From NCBI GenBank assembly GCA_025174535.1, contig JALBUN010000002.1, positions 62,001 to 126,000 on the forward strand: a stretch of DNA of 64,000 nucleotides, given 5' to 3'. The notes beneath the pieces are model-generated. The model did not search any database, was not told the origin of the DNA, and saw nothing but the letters and a program-made list of their open reading frames with translations. Source of the stretch: Cantharellus purpuraceus (lineage: Eukaryota; Basidiomycota; Agaricomycetes; Cantharellales; Hydnaceae). Positions 52,363 through 62,045 of the stretch are shown here, piece after piece (position 1 is the first letter of the stretch; each line of letters opens with the position of its first letter). The translations under genes were made by a program, and so were the position numbers.

Positions 52363-52501
52363 TACGGAGGGCGATTCAAAGATCTTATGTTCTCAATTTC
52401 TATAAAGCGGACGGTATATGACAGGTAATACAGGGACCAGTACAGATTTGAAATGTGACGCAAACACCAGAGTTCCGGTTTAGCGGTCATAGCGTATCGG
52501 T

Positions 52502-53356
52502 TTAATCTTCTTGACTGCGCCCAATGGTCCTCCTACCTATTGGCAAAGGACGTCTCGACTGATGTTCTTTAAGGACTGTCCGAGGACACACAACTGGGTT
52601 GCCATCGACTGGGGTGGCCTGCTGCCTCCTCCTGCGTGGTTGCTCGGACGAAACTGTTACGCCGCCGCCCGCCACAGTCTCCGCGGAACGTCTAGCATGT
52701 TGGGCTACAAATTTGGGATGAGCTGGTGATTCAGTTGGACCAAACTGCATGCCATAACGACGTGTGGCAGAAGGTCGCCCATTTGGGCGAGTGTCCACAC
52801 CGGGGACCCCACGCCTCTCTGTCATGGGATCCCCGTTTGACTCCCTAGCCCTTGTCGGTCGGTACTCACTTTCGTCCATTGCAGTGGTTGCAGTGATCGC
52901 AGTGAATGTAGGATGTGCTCTGAATCTAGGCATGTCAGGAGACTGATTCTGCCCGAAGATGTCACTTGAGACGCAAGTGCCGTTCACCGATTCGCTGCCT
53001 TGGGAAGGGAATTGTTGAGAAGGCCAATACCGATAGGCTCCTGTGGTTGTTTCATAGGACGATCGATGGACGGATGAAAAGGGTTCCACGACACCACCCT
53101 CTGCATATATGACTACTCTGTCCCGAGGTGGCAGCAATGGTCGATTATGGGCTGTATCCATCGCTGTGTCTGTCAGAGGTAAAGAAATGGCTATTCCACG
53201 GACAGAACTAGACGGCACTGCGGTCAGTGGCTGAGAGGGAGTCGAACGGGAGCACGTCATTCGAGGGATAATATCTCTGATCGTTTGAGCTGTGGATTTC
53301 TTAGAGCCTGTTGGTATCTGGTTCTTCATAGACATGCTGATAGATTTGGTAGGCAT
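52502..53356 (-). CDS. Hypothetical disordered protein
   Basis: Not recognised. An open exon of about 285 codons, rich in Ser, Pro, Arg and Thr, with no predicted fold or membrane span, ending GRRTIGRSQED. A second open stretch upstream (53523 to about 53455, starting MTSSQQQASPVPTYAI) has a GTGAGT donor and may be a first exon, but the phase does not fit simply with the acceptor TTTCCAG at about 53365. It is 140 bp from the convergent TAPT1-family stop. It may be a lineage-specific gene or a chance frame. Confidence 0.35.
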   Translation of the reverse strand: MPTKSISMSMKNQIPTGSKKSTAQTIRDIIPRMTCSRSTPSQPLTAVPSSSVRGIAISLPLTDTAMDTAHNRPLLPPRDRVVIYAEGGVVEPFSSVHRSSYETTTGAYRYWPSQQFPSQGSESVNGTCVSSDIFGQNQSPDMPRFRAHPTFTAITATTAMDESEYRPTRARESNGDPMTERRGVPGVDTRPNGRPSATRRYGMQFGPTESPAHPKFVAQHARRSAETVAGGGVTVSSEQPRRRRQQATPVDGNPVVCPRTVLKEHQSRRPLPIGRRTIGRSQED

Positions 53357-53523
53357 TGGCTTACTGGAAAGTACACGACAGTGTGCGTAGCAGCACAGCA
53401 GGATTTGACGGTGTTAGTCCAATTCCTAAAGTTCCAGACACTATAGCACTCACTTATAGGACATAATGGCAGTATAATGGCGTATGTAGGAACTGGAGAA
53501 GCTTGTTGTTGGGAAGAAGTCAC

Positions 53524-54293
53524 TTTGAGGAATAACGCCTATTCTTATAATTCTGCGTGTGTGGACTGAGATGTCTGCCATTAATGGTGCCACTCAGCTT
53601 GTGGCACTCTACTATCAACTGAGATGTTATCCACATGACTCCGCAATGACTAAAAAGAACACAAATGCATATGAATGAACCTGACTTCAAAAAGGAAATT
53701 TAAATCGGCACCTTGGATCGTATATATTGTCAATTACAGTATATAGTATTAGTATTGTTTTTGGTTTGGAATTAACCAGATAATTTTTGATAAATCAAGG
53801 TGCCAGTGAAAGTGGATGAATTACAAAAGACAGTGATCGATGTTGCACGTTTAGCCGTGAGTACTTGAGTGCTCAGTGGAAGCGAAATGGCTTCGCGAGG
53901 AGTCACGCGCAGTCACATATCGCCGCCACAAACTTAGCTGTCTTCATGTCACGAACTAGAAGAAAAGGGTCTTTGTTTTCATCCACCCGGATAAGAGGGT
54001 CGTATGAGGGTGGGTGACTTTGTTGCTGTTATGGTTGACTGGGTTCAGCCTGATGTAAAGCTGGTTACGGTAGGACAACTGCATGGTCCCCTCCTTCCCA
54101 AGGACGTCGATGGTAGCTCGCATCTACACTAACCAGACTATAAGACCAGGGTCATGTGACTGGCTTGGATGTCTTTCTTTTCTGCCGCCATCTTCTACAC
54201 TCGCTATCTTTCTTCCACCCTATCCCACTAGCACTCCAACCCTGGGTCATTTCAATCTTGAAATGACCATCACTGACCCAAATGTTAATAACC
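53524..54293. other. AT-rich intergenic region left of transposon remnant
   Basis: About 770 bp with no gene. The segment at 53690-53780 is markedly AT-rich. It contains the hairpin at 54245-54268, described separately. Confidence 0.35.
54245..54268. repeat. Perfect 10-bp inverted repeat with 4-bp loop
   Basis: GGTCATTTCA (54245-54254), ATCT loop, TGAAATGACC (54259-54268): a perfect hairpin close to the inner side of the left hAT-like end. Related words (GTCATTTGA, GGTTAAAACCCGGG) recur near the other end at 55441-55480. Sub-terminal palindromes of this kind are often transposase-binding sites. Confidence 0.7.
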
Positions 54294-54312
54294 CGGGTCG
54301 GTAACAACACTG
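54294..54312 (+). repeat. hAT-like terminal repeat, copy 1
   Basis: CGGGTCGGTAACAACACTG, whose reverse complement begins CAGTGTTG, the form of hAT-family termini. It is followed directly by GCCTTTCC (54313-54320), the reverse complement of the 8 bp after copy 2. Copies 1 and 2 match at 18 of 19 positions in the same orientation. Confidence 0.65.
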
Positions 54313-54647
54313 GCCTTTCCAGGTGCAGATCATGCGAGTTCTCACCCTGAGATTCAGGTTCATCGTCAACGGTCATTATAGGATGGTCTCGTTTGGGTGT
54401 GTGGCTAAGGAGTGGGGAGACCTTTGGATTATCAAGTCCGACGAAGACGAAGAAAATGTTGGAATTACAAAACACGACCGTAGATATACACGTACAAGGA
54501 TCGTGCGTATCAACCCTTTTTGTGTCTCAGTGCGCCGACAAGATATAAGTCTTGTATTACACTACTAGACATTTCAGTTCTTTGCTCCCCTCACAACTGA
54601 AATTTCCTACTCAAAAGGCCTCCTCTTCGTGTCCCATCACCAGAGAC

Positions 54648-55232
54648 TCACGGTGTACTGGAGTGATTTCTGCTTGGTACTCTTCCGGACACGGCCCTCC
54701 TTCTGCAGTTGCTAACAGTCAAGCTCTCACAAGGCTGGACGTCGTGAACTCTCAAAAAAGTCAAAGCCACTAGAAACAGAATAATAAGGGATAATAATAT
54801 TGACAGTAATGTAGTCAAGTCGGTTAGGTCTAGGGTATCATGAGATGATGAGCCTTCCCTAGAGCCATTCCTAATCTCTCCTGTATCAGTAGACTCATCC
54901 TGAGCATTCACCTGAGACAGTAACTCGTAGAAAATCATCTCGTCATGATAATACTTCTTCCCTGTATGTCCCAACCTTTCTCCATGGACCAGTTAAACAA
55001 ATCTTCGACTGTAATATGATAGCTTTGCCCGAAAAACATTCGGAACCTGAACAAGACCGTTAGTTATCAATGTGAGCACAACATGAAAGCAGTTTGTTCA
55101 CATCATCTCACAGTCCCTGCATCAAAGGCCGCCTCCTCATTGCGTTCTAGAAGCTCAGGGTGATATTTGGTTTCATATCTGCAGTAGGCCTTGAAGTGGG
55201 AGGAATTGGTACGTTCGCCCTTATAGATATGG
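54648..55232 (-). pseudogene. Decayed gene fragment inside the hAT-like element
   Basis: Reverse-strand pieces read KGERTNSSHFKAYC, then YHPELLERNEEAAFDAG, RMFFGQSYHITVEDLFNW and YYHDEMIFYELLSQV, but they sit in frames that ordinary splicing does not join. The first piece resembles the N-terminal zinc-binding (BED-like) part seen in basidiomycete hAT transposase genes, with one cysteine partner missing. No catalytic DDE or dimerisation region was found. Best read as a transposase remnant; identification is tentative. Confidence 0.35.
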
Positions 55233-55478
55233 TCTCAATGCCAGACTGAAGTACTGAGGACGCATAGGTGGCAGCAGACTTGGAAGAGAAGCAAAAGAAA
55301 AGTATTCACTCGGAAGGGTGCCTGTTGCTACCAAAATGACCTACGAGTTGCCAAATTGAGCATTACCCACTTCCCAATTGACCCCTCTACACTGGCCCTA
55401 CTGATCCGCCAGACTTTCGTATTTGAATTGACTGACCGACTGACCGGTTAAAACCCGGGTTAGTCATTTGAGTTTTGA

Positions 55479-55497
55479 CGGGTCGGTAGCAACACTG
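55479..55497 (+). repeat. hAT-like terminal repeat, copy 2
   Basis: CGGGTCGGTAGCAACACTG followed by GGAAAGGC (55498-55505), a candidate 8-bp target-site duplication. It lies 1.19 kb from copy 1. For a normal element the two copies should be inverted relative to each other; here they are direct, while the 8-bp flanks are inverted. Confidence 0.65.
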
Positions 55498-55505
55498 GGA
55501 AAGGC

Positions 55506-56364
55506 CATCACTTTCAAGCGACCACGCACCTTCCATCCGGAAAGCCTAGAGCCAGAGACTTTGAAGGGATAGAGTATTGTGCTCATGGTGAAATAAACCG
55601 AATCCCAAGTGTGCATCTACACACAGAGTGCTTTCCTCAATAACGAGGAGATGGGCGTGTGGGTGGAGTGTTGGAAAAATGCCTGCTAGCAGATCTAAGG
55701 CGCGCCAGTTCCCCTTGACAAATGTTCTGCAAAGGCTGGTGCGTGTGTTGCAATCTCTACTCAATAGATAGATAATGAGACGTCGCTCAGCCATTCGCGG
55801 CCGAGTCAAAGATAAAGTTGCCTTGAGGGTGACACTTTCAAGCACGGGGCCATGGATGAGCAACTTCAGAAAGAATTTGCTCTTCTTCTGGTAGAAGATA
55901 ATTGTATCTTCGCCGTACGTGATTCTTAGCCCTTTAACAACGTGCTACCCGCAGCCAGGTCCTGCACAGCTGCACCGGGATCCCATTTTGCAAGGCATAG
56001 TGAGCAAGCAATGGTTTGAATCTCGGAAGGCAGAGGAAGAGTAGTTCAGTGAATGTCTTAGGTCTTACGCACGAGCCCTGTTGTCAGAATGATGATGCTG
56101 GGCCACTAGACGAGAGTGGATATGGGAAGGCAAGACAATAGGAAGGTGGACAAAAGGTTTATCTGACTCGTCAAATTGAGAAGTCCACCCGGTTTATTAT
56201 TAGAATAATTGGCCTGTATAAAAGCAGGTAGATCCCTACTGCTAAAAACGTGGAATCAAGTCCTCTAAATTCACTTCGACTGATAAGCCCAGTGAGGATC
56301 GACACGTCTCAAAAGGACAAAATCAGATGAACAACACAACCTCAAACAAGTCACAAATAAACTT
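55506..56364. other. Region right of the transposon end, no supportable gene
   Basis: A 105-codon reverse-strand frame (55863-55546) shows no domain. Otherwise short frames only. It may be old accessory DNA. Confidence 0.3.
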
Positions 56365-56985
56365 CTAGCAATACCATTGCGCCCGACCCAGTCCGATGTA
56401 TCCGACTGGACTGCCACCGCCTAAATTCACCATCCCCTTTGCGTCCCTATTGTGTACACCAACTAGATGAGTAAAATAAAGATTATTAGTCTTCTTGAGT
56501 GCCGAGGTTTTCGTCTCCTTGATATGGTTGCCGTTCTCCCCCTTGATATTCATCAACTTGCTGTCAGTAGCATTGTGAGTCGCAGTCACACTGGTTTGCG
56601 TGGGCTCAGTAGATTCGGCATCAGGCACGGCTAGTTGAGGTGTGGTGACGATGTTAGATATGGGAGTAGATAGATGAGTCTCAATTGCATTGAGAGAGGT
56701 TGATTTTTGAGATTTGGTGCTGGAAGAATTATGTAACTGAGTAGACTGAAAAAAAAGCCATAGACCCACAATAGGTTGGGTGGCATTGTGGCCACAGGAA
56801 GACATATGTTAGACATGAATAAATCTTCAAGTATGTGCCATACTCACAATTAGTAGTTCAGCAGTTGGCTTCTCCAAGGGACGAGGGCTAGGATCGAGAG
56901 GGATTAGAAAGGGGTCAATGGGACAGTCCACACTGCCAATCCCTGGACTAGCCGGTTGATGGGGAGGTTGCAAAGCCTCTGCAGC
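56365..56985 (-). CDS. Hypothetical protein, two-exon model
   Basis: Not recognised. An upstream open stretch (about 56985-56850) reads AAEALQPPHQPASPGIGSV and PIDPFLIPLDPSPRPLEKPT, ending in a donor ATT|GTGAGT. A downstream stretch starting near LHNSSSTKSQKSTSLNAIE runs to the stop at 56365 (NLYFTHLVGVHNRDAKGM). The composition is Pro/Ser/Thr-rich and disordered. It may be a repeat-associated gene of the accessory stretch. Confidence 0.25.
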
Positions 56986-58311
56986 CAAGGCAGTGGTGAG
57001 TTAGATGTCACATTGATATGTATATATGAGCATGAACCTTTCTTTTTAATGGATTTCTCTGCGGAAGGAAATAGAGCCGATGTCTATGTGACAACCGTGC
57101 CAATAAGAGTATAGCATGTGATGTGAGGAGAAACGTACGGATTCTGAACTCAGAAATGTGGTACGCTTATCCTGGAGCTGTAGCTTACCGGGATGTAATA
57201 TATTATCGTGCAAGTACTGGAACAAGCACGTCAACTTACATAACTAACACATGTGCTAGTTCGCAGGAGAGGGTATGCCCTTTCCCAACTAGAATTAGGC
57301 TCAAAATAGTTGCAGGGATTCAAAAGTATTTACACATGTGCCTCTCGATCTCGAGTAAGCACGAGCAGATCCAAAGACACCCGATCTAATCCAGATCTAA
57401 ATCAAGCACTATCGATGGCGTCCGTTTTGAGACGTGGCGATTCTCACTGGGCTTCAAGCTTCAGAGCTTCAGCGCTTAGCGATCATGTACCCTCCAAACC
57501 CATCTTCAAACTTAACCAGAAGTTCGCACGAGCGGCGGAACTGATCACTGAGGATTAGATATGGAACTATGGGTGACATTTCACATTAATATACATCCCA
57601 AAGTGAATTTGCATTAGCCCGCAACGCAGCATGAGGGTGGGTGATACATTTGTATGACGTTGGTCCTAAACACTACCTGCGCTGGGTATGTTGCACCACA
57701 CTTGAATATGGGCTGGCGCGTACGGGGAACTCCCAACTAGCCGTGTATGAACTGTGGGAAGTTACAGGGCACACTACAGCTGAAGCGCTGACTCCTAACT
57801 ACCACAGACAACATTAAAGTTGGCCAGGTCCTACACGGCTGAAACGCTACGTCGGCGACGAGCCCCTGCACAGCATGGCATGTCGTTGCTAGTGGTGAGC
57901 GAAACCATTCCTATCATGAGTATGATCGAGACTCGGATATCGAGCCTTGTCACAGATAGCCAGCCTGTTTGGAGCTACAGCACTTGACGCCTCGAGCGAA
58001 AAATTCGAATCCTGATTCTAATCCCAGAATATCCGACATTGTAGCTGCCATAACGGCATCGATGCCCGGACAACATTGGACCTATTGTTGTATCGGAGCT
58101 CTGTGTGGGGGGAGGCGCTGTCTTAGTGGAGGGAGCAGCGATCCATCGTGCTTCATCACCCGAGCGCAATGCCAGTCGCGTTAAGTCACGCGCTGTCACA
58201 CCTCGAAATCGAATCCCGTTTATCTGATGTGTAGCAATATTCCATATAAAGATTTGATGTATACAGATTAGAGTCAAGCATCGCCAACTACAATAACATG
58301 ACGCAATACAT
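56986..58311. other. 1.3-kb stretch without a recognisable gene
   Basis: Short frames only, the best a 47-codon ORF at 57417-57558 (MASVLRRGDSHWASSF) without known domain. TTCGAATCC at about 58002 and TCGAATCCC at about 58206 resemble tRNA box B, but no matching box A and no cloverleaf could be drawn. Confidence 0.35.
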
Positions 58312-59632
58312 TCATTCATCACCAATTTTGGGAGCAAGATAGTATTGGATAGAACCCTGGCCGAAATGGTAGGCGACCTGAGAATCTATGAGATTGCTAA
58401 TTGCAACCAACAATCCAAGACGCGCACGCACCAATAACGGAACTTCGCTGTGCATTTTCAGAACAACGGTGTCAACCAAACTACCGCTCTTCGCGAAATT
58501 GACCAAATATTTCAGGGAGAAAGTGAGGTTCACAGCCTGTGACATCTCGATAGCAACTCCACCGGAGTCACCGCCATCATCGGCAGACTTCCTGGCTTTC
58601 TTCACACCCGTCTTCTTCCCATTGGATGTCGATCCCCGCTTCCGCTTTTTTTTGGTGGTCGCTTCTTCGTCCTCCTCCTCTACATCGGATCCTGCATCAG
58701 AGCCTTCTTGATCGGATGCCGGAGCTTTAAGGGGACCACCATCATCCTCTTCGACATCCTCGTCCTCACCCGCCTCAGCATCTTCATCATTACCGTCCTC
58801 TTTTTTAACGCTTGGCTTCTTGGCCCTTTTCTTACTTCCTTCCGCTTCATCCTCTGTCTTTGTCGTTCCCCATCCAGCATAACGTTCCCTCGCACTGTCA
58901 GTTTGCTTCAACAAGACATTCCCGTTGGCCGCTTCTCCATCACTCGCAAATCTCACACCCTCTTTCGAAACTTCAATGCGGACGGATTCGCCGAGCTGGG
59001 AGAGATCGCGACATATTCTACCAAATTCGGCAGCTGACATGGTGACTCTTGCTTCGTATTCTGTATCCGGAATTCCGAGTGCATCAGTATCGATATCCAT
59101 GAGCTTCATGTCGTATTCCGCGACGCGATCAGAATCTAATGAGCGATTGTATCAGGTAAAGGAAGCAAAAGAGAGTGGATAAAGCAATACTTTTAGCCTC
59201 ATAGATCAAGTTCAAAATGTCGCCATTGTCGGTGGCCTTGAGTGTAACCATATCGTCGTCTTTGGCACACTTGAGGACTTTTGTTAAGGATCCCAGGTTG
59301 ACCCCCAGCGGCATTGGCCTGTCACATCTATATGATTGGAAACCATCCGCGTCGAGGTTGACAGCCACTAAAGCTACGTGAGAGTTATCCATGGCTTGTA
59401 ATGTCTTCCAAAACGCGTCAGGGTATGCGTGGTGCTAACGGACAATAACATACAAGTCCCTCCTCATTGCATTCGAAGTTAGCGTCTGTAACAAGTTCCT
59501 TGATAGCTGAACGCGGTTCGAAAGCGAGTTATTATCAGAGAGAACGCAGACGCGTCGAAAGAAGACAGACCATCAAGCAAGCGTTTCAGGACGCTGGCTG
59601 CTGCTAGACGAGCTTCGAGCATTGTTGGACTT
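58312..59632 (-). CDS. POL30: PCNA sliding clamp with a large charged insertion
   Basis: Trimeric DNA clamp for replicative polymerases and repair. The start MLEARLAAASVLKRLLD (59632) is followed by short exons giving AIKELVTDANFECNEEGL and TLQAMDNSHVALVAVNLDAD. The main exon (59136 region onward) has DSDRVAEYDMKLMDIDTDAL, including the interdomain loop, and TMSAAEFGRICRDLSQLGES. The domain 2 sheet reads VRFASDGEAANGNVLLKQ. An insertion of about 90 residues then occurs (58557-58866), first acidic, then basic (TTKKKRKRGSTSNGKKTGVK), before AVNLTFSLKYLVNFAKSG. A final in-frame intron of about 50 nt separates PLL from VAYHFGQGSIQYYLAPKIG. About 360 residues against the usual 260. Two ACGCGT sites lie in introns (59413-59418, 59550-59555). 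Confidence 0.95.
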
Positions 59633-59744
59633 TATGAGTGACGAAGGACAGTATGAGGTATCGACGAAGACGTGCAAGAGGTAGTGGGTAACAGGAAGAT
59701 GCGCGTCGCGTGCGGAGTCGGAGGGTAAAACCGTGTTTTTACTT
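59633..59744. promoter_or_regulatory. Divergent PCNA / THI6 promoter with tandem CGCGT
   Basis: Only 112 bp separate the two start codons. CGCGT occurs twice in tandem (59702-59706, 59707-59711), the reverse complement of the ACGCG core bound by MBF-type G1/S regulators. In yeasts PCNA is a known MBF target. No thiamine-responsive element or TPP riboswitch was recognised on the THI6 side. Confidence 0.4.
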
Positions 59745-61982
59745 ATGGCAGCCGATCCTACTGATTATTCTCTGTATCTTGTGACAAGTAGGGCGTTGCT
59801 TCCTCCTGGAAAGGTAACTATTCAAGTCCCACTAGGTCCATCTAATTAAAATGGCATCTAGGATTACTTTGAATCCCTTGAAGAAGTCTGTAATTAGTGC
59901 ATTTTTCGCGGTATTAGACTCCTGACTGTATTTGTTGAAGTCGATCCAGGGAGGAGTGACTATTGTCCAGGTTAGAAAACCTCGTGGATTAGACGGTGAA
60001 TAGCATTGAGGTCGATACTCATAGGTTAGAGAAAAGACAGTTGAAACAGGCGAGGTATGTTCTTTTCACCGTGTTGATTTAGAGCACGTGTTTATTGCTC
60101 CCACAGTTCCTGCGTATTGCTGCTCACACCAAGGAAATATGTCATAAGCATGGCATTCCCATTATTATTAACGATCGTGTTGATATTGCCCTCGCAATCA
60201 ACGCCGATGGCGTCCATCTTGGACAGAGTGACATGCCTATATCCATAGCCCGTAAACTTTTGCCCAAGGGAACGGTCATTGGAGTCTCTGTAAACACCCC
60301 GGAAGAAGCTAAAAAGGCGAGAGGAGATGGAGCGGATTATGTCGGTATTGGGCCCTCTGGGATACGCAAAGCAAGCAACTCACCAATCCCATTCTCGGTG
60401 TGCGTGGAGTAGGGCGCGTGCTTGAGGCATTGGAAGGGTCAAACGTCAAGGCGGTCGCAATAGGTTGGTTCCCACGGATTTTCGGCGTTGTACTGAAAGG
60501 TTGCAGGTGGCATCAAGAGTACCAATGCCTTAAGAGCATTACATGGAGCTGTCTCCCCATCCAGCTATCGTTCCTTGGATGGCTTGGCGGTTATAAGTGA
60601 GATTGTGGCCTCAGAAGCACCACTTGAGGCCTCCAAAAGACTTGCCCTCCTGATCCGAGCGTTTAAGGATCTTAACTCGCCACCAATCTTTTCATTCGTT
60701 TCAAGCTCAACAAACCCATCAGACACTCACTACCTCATCCAAGAGGCAGCCAACCTTCTGATTGTTATAAGAAGATTAACCCCTTTAGTGCATCGAGTCG
60801 AATGCTAGTCTCACATCTAGACGCTCAGTCGCAGTTAGATTACGAACACAGTCGTCACTACACAGTCAGCGAATGCAACTCTTGCGCTAGGAGCTTCCCC
60901 TATCATGAGCCATAATCCCGAGGAGATGCAGGACATCAGTGAGGTCATTGGATCCTTGTTGGTCAACATCGGCACAATAAGTAATAAGCAAGGGATGCTC
61001 CTTGCCGGTGGGTTTCTGCATGCCCCGTTCCCATTGGCTTGTTACAACTTTGCCAGGTCGTTCGGCGAACATAAACAGGAAACCCGGTGAGCCTGATTTT
61101 CATGGTGAGGGGTCTGGTATCCAAGGAAAGAATTGACGCCCTTGAAAGTCGTCTTCGACCCTGTTGCCGTGGGCGCCACTCATCATCGGAGAACAATTAC
61201 AAATGGTCCGTGAACTACCAAGGCCGAGACCATCTTTCAACCTGAATTTACAACCTGAATCGTAACAGAGCTTTTGAACGAATGGCAGCCAAGCGTCATC
61301 AAAGGGAACGCTGCAGAAATTGGTGCCCTTGCCAACTCTACTGAGGTAACATCAAACCACACTAATACTGGCACCCTCACGAACGCTGTTGCCACAGGTT
61401 CAAGCACGAGGTGTGGATAGTGTGGGGTCGGGCTTTGCGGATGCTGCTAGGGTTGTGCGTAACCTGGCGCGCAAAGAACGTGTGTATTATTCCATTGTTA
61501 CGGTTTCCGGTCTAGATGTCAGGTTGATGGCCTGTTTTCAAGGTTGCATCGTGGTGTTGACTGGTGAAACCGACTGGCTGTCCGACGGAGAAATTGTGCT
61601 GCGTTCAAGTAATGGACACTCACTTCTAGGAGACATTACTGGCAGTGGCTGCATGGTTGGGACTTGTGTTGCCACGTTCTGTGCGGCCGCTAGTCTTTCT
61701 ATTGCAGAGAAGACAGGGTCCCTTGCACACCTTGTGAACGGGAATATGCTAATCGCAGCACTTGGAGGGTATGAAGTTCTTCCCAGCTTCAGCAACACAA
61801 TCGTTCATACTGTACCTTTTCATAGTATCCTCTCTCTCACGATTGCCTCGGAGATGGCGGCTGCGCGACCCGACGTCAATGGTCCAGGGATTTTCTTGCC
61901 GGCGTTAATCGACGGGTTGTATAATCTCACGCCTCAGCAGATTGTCGAGAGAGCAAAGGTAGAGCTTGTACAGGTTGTCTAA
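59745..61982 (+). CDS. THI6: Bifunctional thiamine-phosphate synthase / hydroxyethylthiazole kinase, with one frame break
   Basis: Joins the pyrimidine and thiazole halves of thiamine and phosphorylates hydroxyethylthiazole; cytosolic. Start MAADPTDYSLYLVTSRALLP. The N-terminal TenI/ThiE barrel has SIQGGVTIVQVREKTVETGE, IPIIINDRVDIALAINADGV, HLGQSDMPISIARKLLP and DGADYVGIGP. The C-terminal ThiM/ThiK half has THYLIQEAANLL, ITNTVVTTQSANATLALGAS, PVVFDPVAVGATHHRRT, VIKGNAAEIGALA and GDITGSGCMVGTCVATF. About ten introns. At 60351-60355 the frame shifts: after VGIGP the expected WDTQSKQLTNPILGVRGVGR follows one base out of frame, and one more C in the CCC run would restore GPLWDT. Everything else is intact, so an assembly error or a very recent mutation is likely. 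Confidence 0.88.
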
Positions 61983-62045
61983 TAATTCAAATCGCTGTCA
62001 GATGTGTAGTATACAACCTATCGTTCGCTTGTCAACCACCGTATC

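Noticed and set aside
57990..58215. tRNA gene suggested by TTCGAATCC and TCGAATCCC
   Set aside because: No box A at the right distance and no cloverleaf with paired acceptor stems could be formed on either strand.
52502..58311. New defence or secondary-metabolite island
   Set aside because: The stretch is gene-poor and holds transposon remnants and short unrecognised frames, with no synthase, transporter, regulator or nuclease set.
58388..59182. Plus-strand frames opposite PCNA
   Set aside because: Antisense shadows of the PCNA exon and its acidic insertion.
59745..60100. Thiamine pyrophosphate riboswitch in the first THI6 introns
   Set aside because: I looked for the conserved CUGAGA and ACCUGAU-type blocks and did not find them in suitable order.
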